From Streptomyces sp. P3 (GTDB taxonomy: Bacteria; Actinomycetota; Actinomycetes; Streptomycetales; Streptomycetaceae), in the NCBI GenBank assembly GCA_016893485.2, contig JAFEKX020000001.1, forward strand, positions 1,550,001 through 1,614,000: a stretch of 64,000 nt of DNA, written 5' to 3'. The notes beneath the pieces are model-generated. The model saw only the letters and a program-made list of their open reading frames with translations. It did no database searches and had not been told where the DNA came from. The position numbers and the translations under genes were made by a program. Below are positions 19,497 through 29,620 of the stretch, one piece after another; positions within the stretch are counted from its first letter, which is position 1; every line of letters starts with the position of its first letter.

Positions 19497-19513
19497 CTCC
19501 CCGAACAGGGGAG
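19497..19513. terminator. Short hairpin after the kinase gene
   Basis: CTCCCC-GAACA-GGGGAG, a perfect six-base stem with a five-base loop, 50 bases past the kinase stop and just before the next gene. There is no T tract. It could be a weak terminator or a 5' leader structure. Confidence 0.3.
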
Positions 19514-19530
19514 CCCAGGAAGCCAGTAAC

Positions 19531-20463
19531 ATGCCTCGCCATGAGCTCCCCACTGGGCCCGCGTCCGGCCTGCCAGTACGAATGCCGCGACCTCGCCAGC
19601 CCGGGCGGCACCGCCGACCCGAGCAGCTGGCGGCTCCCGAGGGCGCGCCCGCGCTGGTCCTGGCCGTGCCCGGCACGCCCAGCGCCGCCACGCGCAGCCT
19701 CGCCGAGGAGGTCGTGAGCATCGCGCGCTCCGAGCTGCCCGGTCTCGACGGCCGCATCGGTTATCTCGACGGGGACGACTCCGAGTTCCCCACGCTGACC
19801 TCCGTGCTCGCGCACGCCGCCGAGGAGCGCACCGCCCGCTTCGAGCAGGCCAGGGCCGCCGGCTCCGACGTCAAGGAGCCCGACGGGCCGGTGGCCGTCG
19901 TCGTGCCACTGCTCGCCGGTCCCGACAGCGCGCTGCTGCGCCAGGTCCGCCAGGCCGTCATGGACAGCCGGGTCGCGGCCGATCTGACCGATGTGCTCGG
20001 CCCGCACCCGTTGCTCGCCGAGGCGCTGCACGTGCGGCTGTCCGAGGCGGGTCTGGCCCGTGCCGACCGCGCCCGGCTGTTCACCGTGGCGACCGCTGCG
20101 GACGGCATCATCCTCGCCTCCGTGGGCGGCGAGGAGGCGGTGCAGGCGGCCGGTATCACCGGCATGCTGCTCGCCGCGCGCCTCGCCGTGCCGGTGATGG
20201 CCGCGGCGCTGGACCAGGAAGGTTCGATCTCGGCGATCGCGGAGCAGCTGCGTTCCTCGGGTTCGCAGCAACTGGCGCTCGCGCCCTACCTGATCGGCCC
20301 CGAGATCGACCCGGGTCTGCTCCAGGCCGCCGCCGCCGAAGCGGGCTGTTCCGCCGCCGAAGCACTTGGCCCGTACCCGGCGATCGGCAAGCTCGCTCTC
20401 GCCAAGTACACGACGGCACTGGGCATCGCCCCGCCGCAGCCGCAGGGCGCTCCGGTTCGCTGA
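19531..20463 (+). CDS. Sirohydrochlorin-chelatase-like (CbiX-family) protein
   Basis: Intact 310-residue protein resembling Streptomyces sirohydrochlorin chelatases. Two repeated halves start with ALVLAVPGTPSAATRSLAEE and a second one around GIILASVGGEEAV; VAVVVPLLAGPDSALLRQV and DVLGPHPLLAEALHVRL match the family. The canonical N-terminal HGS motif is replaced by PGTPS, so the metal-binding His expected there is missing and chelatase activity is doubtful. The N terminus is basic and Pro-rich. AGGAAG lies eight bases before ATG 19531; an internal ATG at 19582 is a weaker alternative. Confidence 0.65.
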   Translation: MPRHELPTGPASGLPVRMPRPRQPGRHRRPEQLAAPEGAPALVLAVPGTPSAATRSLAEEVVSIARSELPGLDGRIGYLDGDDSEFPTLTSVLAHAAEERTARFEQARAAGSDVKEPDGPVAVVVPLLAGPDSALLRQVRQAVMDSRVAADLTDVLGPHPLLAEALHVRLSEAGLARADRARLFTVATAADGIILASVGGEEAVQAAGITGMLLAARLAVPVMAAALDQEGSISAIAEQLRSSGSQQLALAPYLIGPEIDPGLLQAAAAEAGCSAAEALGPYPAIGKLALAKYTTALGIAPPQPQGAPVR

Positions 20464-20490
20464 TCCACCCCGCACGCGTATCGCCGTAGC

Positions 20491-20531
20491 GCCGAAAGGG
20501 CCCCTCCTCACGCGGGAGTGGGCCCTTCGGC
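20491..20531. terminator. Bidirectional terminator between convergent genes
   Basis: GCCGAAAGGGCCC (20491-20503) pairs with GGGCCCTTCGGC (20520-20531) with one bulged base. It lies between the chelatase-like gene (+) and lactonase gene (-), so it can end both transcripts. Confidence 0.7.
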
Positions 20532-20560
20532 ATGTCCGGGGACGGACGCGGCGTGCTCGG

Positions 20561-21596
20561 TCAGTCGAAGATCACGCAGGACGCGGCGGGCACCTTGATC
20601 GAGCCGCTGCGGCGCGGGAGGCCCGTGGCCGGGTCGAGGGTGAACCATGTGACGTCGCCGGAGCGCTCGTTGGCGACGTACAGGCGTCCCCGGCCTCGGT
20701 GATCGCGCGCGGCCAGTGGCCCTCGCAGGACACCGTGCCGATCAGCCGCAGTTCGTCGCCCTCGACGGCGAGCACGGACAGGACGTCCTCGCCCCGGGTC
20801 GCCGTCCAGACGAAGCGGCCGTCCGGGAGGCCACGATGCCGGAAGGGTAGGCGGCGTCGCCGTCGGGCGGACCCGGCAGGACCGACACCTCGGTCAGTGG
20901 CTTCAGGGAGCCGCTCTCGGCGTCCCAGCGGCAGACGGTGACGGTCGGCGTGAGTTCGTTGAGGACGTAGGCATGCGTGCCGTCCGGGTGGAAGGCCAGG
21001 TGGCGGGGGCCCGAGCCGGGTCGCAGCGCGATCTCGCGGTGGAGTACGGGGCGGCCCTCGTCCAGCGTGCACACCCGCACGGAGTCGGTGCCGAGGTCGA
21101 CGCTGACCGCCCAGCGGCCGCTCGGGTCGGGCTGGATCTGGTGGGCGTGCGGGCCCTGTTGGCGCAGCTGGTGCGGGCCGGAGCCGGTGTGCCGGAGCTG
21201 TCCGGAGGGGCGGTTCGCGAGCGTGCCGTCCGCGCGGACCGGTACGGCGGTGACGCTGCCGGAGCCGTAGTCGGCGGTCAGGACATGGCCGTCGAACAGG
21301 CACAGGTAGGTCGGTCCTGACCCTCCGATGCGCACGGGCGACCCGAGCAGCTCGGGCTTGTCGCCGTGCACGCGGTACGCGGCCACCGCGCCCTCGGCCG
21401 TCTCGCTGACGGCGTAGAGGGTGGTCCCGTCGGGGGCCAGGGCGAGGTACGAGGGGTCGGGGACGCCGTCGACGCCGCTCAGGACGGTCAGCGCGCCGCT
21501 GTCCGCGTCCACGGCCGCCGTGACGACACCCGGGCCGCCCGCCGCCGTGAACGACCCGATGAAGGCCCGCCGTCCCCGCGTGTCGCCGTCTGCCAC
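20561..21596 (-). CDS. Lactonase-family seven-bladed beta-propeller protein (6-phosphogluconolactonase-like; two frameshifts)
   Basis: Member of the Pgl-type propeller lactonase family. Typical blades include AFIGSFTAAGGPGVV, DPSYLALAPDGTTLYAVSE, GSGPHQLRQQGPHAHQI and GSGPRHLAFHPDGTHAYVLN. The two final blades are read in other frames: shifts at about 20832 (restoring PDGRFVWTATRGEDVLSV) and 20692 (restoring RLYVANERSGDVTWF and the end CVIFD). With both repaired the length is about 345 residues, normal. There is no signal peptide. A near-consensus DasR site lies 90 bases upstream, suggesting control by amino-sugar status. The exact lactone substrate is unknown. Confidence 0.8.
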
Positions 21597-21615
21597 CGCT
21601 GTCCCCTCTCGGTCT

Positions 21616-21657
21616 GTGCTCCGGTTCGTGCTCCGGTCAGTGCCCCGGTCCGTGCTG
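21616..21657. repeat. 12-base tandem repeat, about 3.5 units
   Basis: Units GTGCTCCGGTTC, GTGCTCCGGTCA, GTGCCCCGGTCC and a partial GTGCTG lie head to tail in the leader of the lactonase gene, 20 bases before its start. They could be slippage-generated or a repeated protein-binding site. Confidence 0.5.
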
Positions 21658-21685
21658 TCGGGGGTGACGGTAGCAGTCGATCAAG

Positions 21686-21701
21686 ACCGGTCTAGACCAG
21701 A
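21686..21701. promoter_or_regulatory. Probable DasR-responsive element (dre) upstream of the lactonase gene
   Basis: ACCGGTCTAGACCAGA matches the 16-base DasR consensus ACTGGTCTAGACCAGT at 14 positions, including the whole GGTCTAGACC core. It overlaps the last codon and stop of the FUSC gene and is 90 bases before the lactonase start on the same strand. Confidence 0.7.
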
Positions 21702-23202
21702 GTGCCGAGCCCGTTCCAGCGAGGCACGCCGGACCGCTCGCGCAGCGGCTCGGCGAGCTCCGCGAGGGCGCGCTCCAGACCGTGGAGGTGGGCCAGCGCG
21801 GGCTCGGCGGGCGCCCGGGTCGCGGTGGCCGTAAGCCGTGACGTGTCGCCGTCGGTGAGCGCCTCGACGGCGGTCTCCACGCGCCAGCACGCGGCGGCGA
21901 GGCGGGCGTCGTGCGAGGCCTCCGGATCGGCGGCCACGGCGACCAGGCCCCGGATCTCGCGGGCGCAGTCGTCGAGCAGGGCGAGCACCCGGCGGGCGCG
22001 GCGCTTGCGGCTCAGCACGGGGTTCAGCGGATGCACCAGGGGCGCGACGGACAGCCGGACCCGGCCGAGCAGTTGCTCGAGTTCGGCGACGCGTCCCGCG
22101 GGGTCGGCGGTGGCGGAACCGGCGAGGCGGGCGGCGGCCTCGGCGGTGCAGGTGTGGACGCAGCGCAGGGCGCGCTGGATCAGGCGTCCCAGTGTCCGTG
22201 GTGGGTGGTCACCGGCAGCACGAGCAGGACGGCCAGTACGGCACCGAGCGCGCCGACGCCGGTCTCCGCGAACCGCAGCGCCAGCAGCGCGGGGTTCAGG
22301 ACGCCGAGGAGGCCGTAGAGCAGTTCTGCCATCAAGGTCACCGAGAGCATCATCCAGGTGTAGGAGACGGCTGCCGAGTAGAAGATGCCGAAGACGCAGG
22401 CGGCGACCAGGATCGCGGTGGGGACGGGGGCGCCGTGGACCGGTACGGCGACGAGCAGGCCCAGGGCGATGCCGAGGACCGTGCCGAGGACGCGGCGGAA
22501 GCCTCGGACCACGGTCTCGCCGCGCGAGGCGGTGTTCACGAAGATCCACCAGGTGGCGCCGACGGCCCAGTACCAGCGCTGCCCGGACACCAACTGGCCC
22601 ACCACGAGCGCGAATCCGGCACCGGCGGTCGCCTGGACCGCCTGCCGGGTGGTCACACGGGCCAGGCCGCGACCGGCAGTTGGGGCGGGTACGGCGATCG
22701 GGGGCAGCCGGTGTTCGTAGCACCAGAAGCCGAACCGGACCGTCGCCGCGGTGAGCACTGAGAGGCCGACTGCCGCGTACAGCCTGGGTAGTTGGTCGGT
22801 GGTCGCGTGCAGGAACTGGGCCACGAAGAAGGTCATGAACGCGAAGACGCCGAGGCTGTGGCCGCGCGGTCCCCAGCGGCGCGCGTAGACGCCGGCGCCG
22901 ACCACGGCGAGGAAGGTGAGGTCGCGGGCGACGGGGTGGTCGTGCAGTTCGGCCGCGGCGGCGAGCACCGGCAGACCCACGCAGGGCAGCAGCGCTGTGG
23001 TGACGGCCTGCCCGCGCACCGTCGCGTCCGTCACCGTGAACAGGGCGAGCAGTGCGGCGAGGCCACCGGTGACGGCGCCCGCGAGGGACTGCCCGGTCAG
23101 CCCGCAGACGACGACCGCGAGGCCGATGCCGAGCACGGCCCGACCGGCGAACCGCAGCCGTACGCGCCCCGGGTCCGCAGCCACGAACACCCTTTTCAGC
23201 AC
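21692..23202 (-). CDS. FUSC-family membrane protein (frameshifted)
   Basis: Fusaric-acid-resistance/aromatic-acid-exporter type membrane protein. Two clusters of hydrophobic helices are visible (AVLGIGLAVVVCGLTGQSLA; later WYWAVGATWWIFVNTASRGE and LGTVLGIALGLLVAVPVHG), the second with the family's conserved TASRGETVVRGFRRVLGT loop, followed by a cytoplasmic helical C-terminal domain. The membrane part and the C-terminal domain are in different frames, changing near 22190. GTG 23202 is preferred because LKRVFVAADPGRVRLRFAGR looks like the conserved N terminus; in-frame ATGs up to 23283 cannot be excluded. The exported compound is unknown. Confidence 0.7.
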
Positions 23203-23328
23203 TGCTTCCCGCCCCCTGCGCGCATCCGGACACCGGCGTGAAAAAGGCGCCGCGGAGGTCCGCAGCGCCATCGACATGCCCATGAGAGCATCATCGGGGC
23301 GAGTGGCTCAAGTCGTCCGCGATCGGCT

Positions 23329-23365
23329 GGTCCATTGGCCCGATCCCCATGTGCTGGGCCATTGG
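23329..23365. promoter_or_regulatory. Paired direct repeat upstream of the AsnC gene
   Basis: GGTCCATTGG (23329-23338) and GGGCCATTGG (23356-23365) are spaced 27 bases apart, 15 bases before the regulator's start. Widely spaced repeats fit AsnC/Lrp autoregulation, but the evidence is only positional. Confidence 0.35.
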
Positions 23366-23379
23366 TACAGTCGTACCTC

Positions 23380-23855
23380 ATGAGCGTGGACGAACTCGAC
23401 ACCCGGATTCTGAGGCTGCTTCTGAGCAGCCGCGTACCAGCGTGCGTGAGTACGCCCGGCTGCTCGGGGTCGCCCGGGGCACGCTCCAGGCTCGGCTGGA
23501 CCGGCTGGAGCGGGACGGAGTGATCACCGGCACGGGCCCGTTCCTCTCCCCCGCCGCGCTCGGGCATCCGGTGCTCGCCTTCGTGCACATCGAGGTCACG
23601 CAGGGGCATCTCGACGAGGTCGGGGACGCGCTGGCCGCCGTACCGGAGATCGTCGAGGCGTTCTCGATCACCGGCGGCGGGGACCTGCTCACCCGAGTCG
23701 TGGCGCGGGACAACGGTCATCTGGAGGACGTGATCCAGCGGCTGATCAGCCTGCCCGGAGTGGTCCGCACCCGGACCGAGATGGCACTGCGCGAGCGCGT
23801 CCCGCACCGCCTGCTGCCGCTGGTGGAGTCGATCGGCCGCGCGGCCGGCACATGA
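23380..23855 (+). CDS. Lrp/AsnC-family transcriptional regulator (frameshifted)
   Basis: Small feast/famine regulator of about 158 residues. The helix-turn-helix covers DELDTRILRLLL and, in the next frame, QPRTSVREYARLLGVARGTL; the RAM ligand-binding domain follows (VLAFVHIEVTQGHLDEVGDA, EIVEAFSITGGGDLLTRVV). One G is missing near 23429 (ctt-ctg-gag), inside the first helix pair. ATG 23380 is the only start giving the intact N terminus. The ligand, probably an amino acid, is unknown; it is divergent from the FUSC gene. Confidence 0.85.
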
Positions 23856-23874
23856 CCCTTGGCATCCTGAACCC

Positions 23875-24551
23875 ATGAGCAACCTCGGCGCCCTCTCGGT
23901 CATCTTCGATCTCGACGGAACACTCGTGGACAGCGAGCCGAACTACTACGAAGCCGTCCGGCTGACCCTCGCCGAGCACGGCGTCCCGGACTTCACCTGG
24001 TCCCAGCACGAGCGCTTCGTCGGCATCAGCACCCAGGAGACCCTCGTCCTCCTGAGGGAGCGCTACGGCCTGAGGGCCCCGGTGGAACAGCTGCTGGCGG
24101 AGACGAACCGCCGCTATCTGGCGCTGGCCCCGCCGCGACGCGCGTGTACCCGGAGATGCGGAAGTTCGTGGAGCTGCTGGCGGAGGAGGGCGTGCCGATG
24201 GCGGTGGCGTCGGGGTCGTCGCCGGAGGCCATCGAGGCGATCCTGACCGGCACCGGGCTCGACGCGTCACTGCGGACCGCGGTCTCGGCCGACGAGGTGC
24301 CGCGCGGCAAGCCCGCACCGGACGTCTTCCTGGAGGCCGCACGCCGGCTGGGCGCGGCCCCGGCCGACTGTGTCGTCCTGGAGGACGCGGCACCGGGCGT
24401 GGCGGCGGCCCACGCGGCCGGGATGCGCTGCATCGCCATCCCGTACGTGGCCGCGCAGGCCGACGCCCCCGAGTTCGCGACGGCGGGACTGCTGCTGCGG
24501 GGCGGGCAGGCGGAGTTCAGCGCGCGGGCGGCGTACGACTGGTTGGCCTGA
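23875..24551 (+). CDS. HAD-superfamily hydrolase, subfamily IA (frameshifted)
   Basis: Phosphatase or phosphoglucomutase of the HAD-IA group. Motif I is VIFDLDGTLVDSEP with the two catalytic Asp residues, motif II is MAVASGSSPEAIEA, motif III is VPRGKPAPDVFLEAA and motif IV is CVVLEDAAPGVAAAHAAGM. A single-base loss at about 24139 (cccgccgcgacg) separates the cap domain from the rest. The total length near 225 residues matches beta-phosphoglucomutase-like and 2-deoxyglucose-6-phosphatase-like enzymes, but the substrate cannot be assigned. It follows the AsnC gene by 19 bases and is probably cotranscribed. Confidence 0.85.
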
Positions 24552-24660
24552 CAGCCACCAGGACCTCAAGAGACAGGCGCCGCAAGAGCGGGAGCCGCTG
24601 GAGCAGGCGCCGCGCGAAACCCGAATGCGCCCGCTTGTTCGGTTCTGGGACCATGCCGGA

Positions 24661-26870
24661 ATGATCGACCGACTCGAATCACTGGTCATCCGGCACACGT
24701 TCCGCGTCCCTCCCCGAGAGCCCCTCGGGTGAAGCCACGGGCTCCGCAGGTGAAGCCACAAGCCCCGTGCCCGAAGGTGCCATCGCGGCGCGGCAGTTCG
24801 ACGCCGCGCTGCTCTCCGTGGGCTTCAAGCTCTCCCCCGACCTGCTGGCACGGCTGTCGGGGCTGCCGGAGAAGACGGTCGTCCGGATCGCCGCGCGTAC
24901 CCTGCGGACCGTCCGTGAGCTGGTCGGCGATCATGTCCAGCACAACGCCTACTTCATCGACTTCCCGGCCAACGTGCCCTCCACGGAGGACTTCTGGATG
25001 GAGTGCCTCCTCGGGGCGCTCCGTGACGAGAAGACCCGTGAGGGGACGCTCGACCAGCTGTGGTCCGGCGTGGTCAATCTGCTCAGCCTCCCGGCCTACG
25101 GCAGATATCAGCACACGTACGCCGAACTGCTCGCCGCGCAGGACGAGTTGATCGCGGCGGCGAGCGACCGCCTCACCGTGCTGCACGCGGGCGGCGAACT
25201 CGCCGATGAACTCACCGCCCTGTACCTGGCGTTGGCGGGCAGCACCACTCCTCTGAGCGAGGAGCACCGGGCCGATCTGCGGGCGCTGGCCGAGCGGTGC
25301 GCCGAGGGGCCGCAGCCCGAGGCGATCCCGGTGCGGGAGAACCGCGCGATCGTCAACCAGGCCCGTCTGAAGGCGGGTTCGGCGCTGCTGGTGGACACCG
25401 TGACCGATGTGCTGCGGCTGGCCTGCGCGCTGTCGGACGGTGATGTGACGCTGGTGGAGCCGACCCGTTTCCGGTCGCCGTCGCGTCCGGTGCGGCGGGC
25501 GCTGCTCGCGGGCCTGGACTCGGTGATCGCCGCGTCCCCGCGAAGCTCGCCGACGTGCACGCGCACCGCGAGGCGTGGAAGCGGCTCGGGAACGGCTGCA
25601 CCCGCACGAGTATCCCCAACTGCCTCGTGCCGCCGAGGTGTTCGCGGTCGCGCGCGGTGAGTTGAAGGCCCGGTCGTTCGACAGCCGGGTCGAGGAGCTG
25701 CTCGCCGGGCACGACGTGCTGGGGGCGACGGAGCTGCTCAAGTCGGCGCCGGGCAAGCTGTTCCGCGCGCTGGACCGGCTGCTGCGCATGGCGCTCACGC
25801 AGGAGGAGCGGGACGCCGTGGTGACCGCCGCCGAGCAGGTCGCGCCCGAGGTGTCGGGCCGGGTCGTGCTGTCGGTGCGCGAGCATCTGCACAACAGGGC
25901 CCGGGAGAGCGGGGAGTTGCGGGTCTTCGTGAACCGGCGGGGCCGTGCCTGGGTCGCCGACGACGAGCGGCCGATCGTATGGCCGGCCGAGCGTGAGCGG
26001 CTGATCGCCGCGCTCGACGACGAGACGCGGCGTCGACTGCCCTCTCCTGAGCGGCTGTTGATCGATCCGGAGGTCCTGGATGTGGCCCTGCCTCTGAGCG
26101 GGAAGGCGACGGCCACCGGGCTCGGTGTGCTGCCGCGCGGGTCCCTCTCCATGGTGGAGGGCGAGTTGCTGCGGTTCTTCGTGTACTGGAAGGAGACCGA
26201 GCAGCGCACCGACTTCGACCTGTCGGCGCTGATGCTCAACGCGGACTACTCGACGCACTCGTGGCTGTCGTACACCGCGCTCACCGAGGTCGAGGGCGAG
26301 CACTCCGGTGACATCACCGAAGCGCCGGACGGGGCCTCGGAGTTCATCGATCTGCGGCTGGGCGCCGTACGCGGGGCGTTCGTCGTGCCGCAGGTCAACA
26401 TCTTCGCGGGCGAGGGATTCGAGGAGGTCGAGGAGTCGTTCTTCGGGTTCATGCTGCGTGAGGGCGAGCAGCAGGGGCGGCCGTTCGAGCCGCGTACCGT
26501 GCGGATGAAGTCGGAGCTGCGCGGTACGGGCCGGGTCGCCCTGCCGCTGGTGTTCCTGCGCGGGGAGGACGGCACCTGGCGGGCGAAGTGGCTGCACCTG
26601 TATCTCCGGGGCACCCCGTCGGCGAACCGGGTGGAGCAGAACCGGGTGACGGTGGCGAACCTGCTGCGCGGGATCGTCGAGCGCGAGCAGCTCACCGTGC
26701 GCCATCTCGTAGAGCTGATGACCGGTGGTGCGACGACGGTGACGCGGTGGGACGGGGCGACAATCCCTGATGAACCGGTCACCTACATCGGTCTGCGCCG
26801 CCCGGACGAACTGCCCGCCGGATCTCTTGTCATCACTCTCGAAAATCTGCGCGACCTGATCCCCGCCTGA
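24661..26870 (+). CDS. TerD-family protein with long N-terminal helical region (frameshifted)
   Basis: Large actinobacterial protein of about 735 residues with a TerD-type C-terminal domain and a long uncharacterised N-terminal region. The N terminus (MIDRLESLVIRHTFRVPPR) continues in a second frame at ESPSGEATG and ARQFDAALLSVGFKLSPDLL. A second shift at about 25538 rejoins AKLADVHAHREAWKRLGERL and HPHEYPQLPRAAEVFAVARG. The C-terminal TerD-like fold is seen at DFDLSALMLNADYSTHSWLS, GEHSGDITEAPDGASEFIDL and VPQVNIFAGEGFEEVEESFF; in TerD proteins such loops bind calcium. The family is linked to tellurite and stress resistance, but the role here is unknown. A strong terminator follows. Confidence 0.7.
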
Positions 26871-26963
26871 CTGCTAACGTCGTCCCCGGCGAGGCCATGG
26901 ACGGACTTCCTTCTCCACTCCTTCTGAAACCAGTTCGTCCGCTTTCCTCGCCCTCGACGTTCC

Positions 26964-27000
26964 GTGAGGGGTGCCCCAGGGCGCCCCTCACGTTCTTTTT
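26964..27000 (+). terminator. Rho-independent terminator after the TerD-family gene
   Basis: GTGAGGGGTGCCC (26964-26976) and GGGCGCCCCTCAC (26979-26991) form a 13-pair stem with one G-T wobble and a two-base gap, followed by GTTCTTTTT. This is the clearest intrinsic terminator in the window. Confidence 0.9.
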
Positions 27001-27041
27001 CCGCCGAAACCTCACTTCACAGACTTGTGGGACAATCCTCT

Positions 27042-27746
27042 ATGCGCGGACGAAAGGCCAGTTCAGTGAGCGGAACGCACGACGGGTCCGATTACGGCAG
27101 TCTGCGGCCCGACCGATCAGGTCAGGCCGAGGCCTTCGATGCCATCGGGGACCGGTACGACGAGGCCTTCCCGCACAAGGAGGGCCAGGTCGGCGCCGGT
27201 GACTGGCTCATCGCGTCGCTCGATCCGGGCGCCCGCGTGCTGGACCTCGGCTCCGGCACCGGCGTGCCGACCGCCAAGCAGCTCGCGGACGCGGGCCTCG
27301 AGGTCGTCGGCGTGGACCTGTCGGCCCGGATGGTGGATCTGGCCCGGGCGTACGTGCCCGCCGCCACGTTCCATCAGCTCGACCTCGCCGACCTGCGCCC
27401 CGGCGGCCCCACCGACCTGGGCCGTTTCGACGGCGTCGCCGCGTTCTTCTCCCTGCTGATGCTGCCGCGCGCGGAGATCCCGCTCGCCCTGCGCACGATC
27501 CACCACCTCCTGAACCCGGGCGGACTGTTCGCCCTGTCGATGGTGGAGGCCCATGTGGACGACTTCGAGATCCCCTTCCTCGGCCATACGATCCGGGTCT
27601 CCGGCTATCTCCTCGACGACCTGCACAAGATCCTCGACACCGCGGGCTTCGAGATCGTGAAGGAGACCTCGTACACCTACGCCCCGGCGGTCGCCGACGT
27701 CCCGCCCGAGGAACAGGTCTTCCTCTGCTGCCGACGACCTGACTGA
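27042..27746 (+). CDS. Class I SAM-dependent methyltransferase
   Basis: Intact methyltransferase of about 234 residues. The SAM-binding motif I is ARVLDLGSGTGVPTAKQLA, motif II VVGVDLSARMVDLARAY, and the post-motif region LRPGGPTDLGRFDGVAAFFS fits a non-DNA small-molecule methyltransferase. ATG 27042 is the first good start after the terminator; GTG 27066 is an alternative. The acceptor substrate is unknown. It stands alone between the TerD-family gene and the PP2C gene. Confidence 0.85.
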   Translation: MRGRKASSVSGTHDGSDYGSLRPDRSGQAEAFDAIGDRYDEAFPHKEGQVGAGDWLIASLDPGARVLDLGSGTGVPTAKQLADAGLEVVGVDLSARMVDLARAYVPAATFHQLDLADLRPGGPTDLGRFDGVAAFFSLLMLPRAEIPLALRTIHHLLNPGGLFALSMVEAHVDDFEIPFLGHTIRVSGYLLDDLHKILDTAGFEIVKETSYTYAPAVADVPPEEQVFLCCRRPD

Positions 27747-27798
27747 GTCCGTAGCACCGACACGGCGGCCATGCCGCACCAGTGGACGGGACGAACGT

Positions 27799-29582
27799 GT
27801 GACGGAGTATCCCAGCCCTCGCGAAGGCCCCGCCGGAACCGCCCGGCGAGGCCCCTCGGCGAGCGGCCCCGCACCCGTCGTACCGCTCGGCCGGACGCCC
27901 GTACGGCTGCTGGACCGGCTCCAGTACCTGGACGTGGCCACCCGGCGGATCGCCCGCGGGATGGACCTGGACGAGACGCTGCGGGAGCTGCGGTGGGCGG
28001 CGGTGCCCGCCTTCGCGGACGCGATCGTGATCCACCTGCACGATCCGCTGCCCGTGGGGGACGAGAAGTCGGCCGCGCCCGTCGTCCTGCAACTGCACAG
28101 CATCGACCGGGCCCCGGAGGCCAGGACCGCGCTGCTGATGCCGCACGCCGAGTACGAGAACGTGGCCGAGCGCGTGCAGCCGGCCCTCACCGGACGGCTC
28201 GCGAAGCTCCTGCTGGCCGGGCGGCCTGCCTTCGGCGACACCCCGGACATCCATCCCGCCGTGGCCGAACTGCTCGGCCCCGCCGCGAGCGCGCGGGGCA
28301 CGCTCCCGCCGGGCCGCCGCCTGATCATCGCCCCGCTGCACGGCCGCCACCACGTCATGGGCACCGTCGTCCTGCTGCGCCGCCCCGACCGCGCCGCGTT
28401 CACCGCCGACGACCTGCTCGTCGCCTCCCAGCTGGCCACCCACACCGCGATCGGCGTCCAAAAGGCCGTGATGTACGGCCACGAGGCCTCCGTCGCGGAC
28501 ACGCTCCAGCACACGATGCTGCCGTCCTCGCTGCCCGAGCCGACCGGCATCCGGCTGGCCAGCCGCTATCTGCCCGCCTCGAAGACCGCACAGGTCGGCG
28601 GCGACTGGTACGACGCGATACCGCTGCCCGGCAGCCGGGTCGCGCTGATCGTCGGTGACGTCATGGGCCACTCCATGACCTCCGCCGCGATCATGGGCCA
28701 GCTGCGCACCATCGTGCAGACCCTCGCCGGCCTCGACCTGCCCCCGCACGAGGTCCTGCACCACCTCGACGAGCAGGCCCAGCGCCTCGGCAGCGACCAC
28801 ATCGCGACCTGCCTGTACGCGATCTACGACCCGATCTCGCACCGCCTGCTCATGGCCAACGCAGGCCACCCGCCCGCCGTGCTGCTGCGCCCGAACGGCC
28901 ACGCGGAGGTGCTGCACGTCCCGCCGGGCGCCCCCATCGGCGTCGGCGGTGTCGTCTTCGAGTCCGTCGAGATGCCCGCGCCCACCGGCACCACGCTGGT
29001 CCTGTACACCGACGGCCTGGTCGAGTCCCGCGACACGGACGTGGGCACGGGCGTGGAGGCCCTGCGCGCCCATCTCCGGTCCACTCCGCACCGGCACCGC
29101 CACGCCTCGCTGGAGCGGCTCTGCGACCGCATCCTCACCGCCCTGGCGCCGGGCCCCCGCGACGACGACATCGCCCTGCTCACCGCCCGCTTCGAGGGCT
29201 TCCCCGCGGACAGCGTCGGCTACTGGCACCTCGACCCCACCCCCCTCACCGCCGGCCAGGCCCGCCGGCTGACCCGCAGGGTGCTGCACCGCTGGGGCCT
29301 GGACGCCCTGCTCGACACCACGGAACTCATGGTCAGCGAGGTCGTCACGAACGCCGTGCGGTACGCCTCGCGCCCCATCTCGCTACGGCTGCTGCGCACC
29401 GACGTGCTCCGCTGCGAGGTCACCGACGACTCGCCCCAGGTACCCCGCATGCGGCAGGCCTCGCCCGGCGACGAGGGCGGCCGGGGCCTGTTCCTGGTCG
29501 ACCGGCTCGCCCAGCGCTGGGGGCGACCCGGCTGAGCACGGGCAAGGTCGTGTGGTTCGAGCAGCAGATACCGAAGTTCTAG
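27799..29582 (+). CDS. GAF - PP2C (SpoIIE-type) phosphatase - HATPase fusion protein (C-terminal frameshift)
   Basis: Signalling protein of about 594 residues. A GAF-like sensor domain covers roughly residues 45-230, then a SpoIIE/RsbU-type PP2C phosphatase (VGGDWYDAIPLPG, LIVGDVMGHSMTSAAIMGQL, LYTDGLVESRD, GPRDDDIALLTAR) carries the metal-binding Asp residues. The C-terminal third is an RsbW-like GHKL ATPase: N-box ELMVSEVVTNAVRYA and G-box GGRGLFLVDRLAQRWG. One G missing from the run at about 29522 hides the final ATRLSTGKVVWFEQQIPKF; with it the gene ends at 29582. Phosphatase and anti-sigma-kinase-like domains in one chain suggest control of a SpoIIAA/RsbV-type antagonist (inference). GTG 27799 is the start. 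Confidence 0.9.
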
Positions 29583-29620
29583 CTCCCTCGAAGTGCTGGC
29601 TCCCTCAAAGGAGTTGACGG

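Noticed and set aside
19531..20463. Firm gene symbol for a sirohydrochlorin chelatase
   Set aside because: Overall similarity supports the family, but the N-terminal metal-binding His motif is not present, so no symbol is given.
24661..26870. Lantibiotic dehydratase or other biosynthetic-cluster enzyme
   Set aside because: The C-terminal domain is TerD-like and no precursor peptide, cyclase or transporter of a lanthipeptide cluster is nearby.
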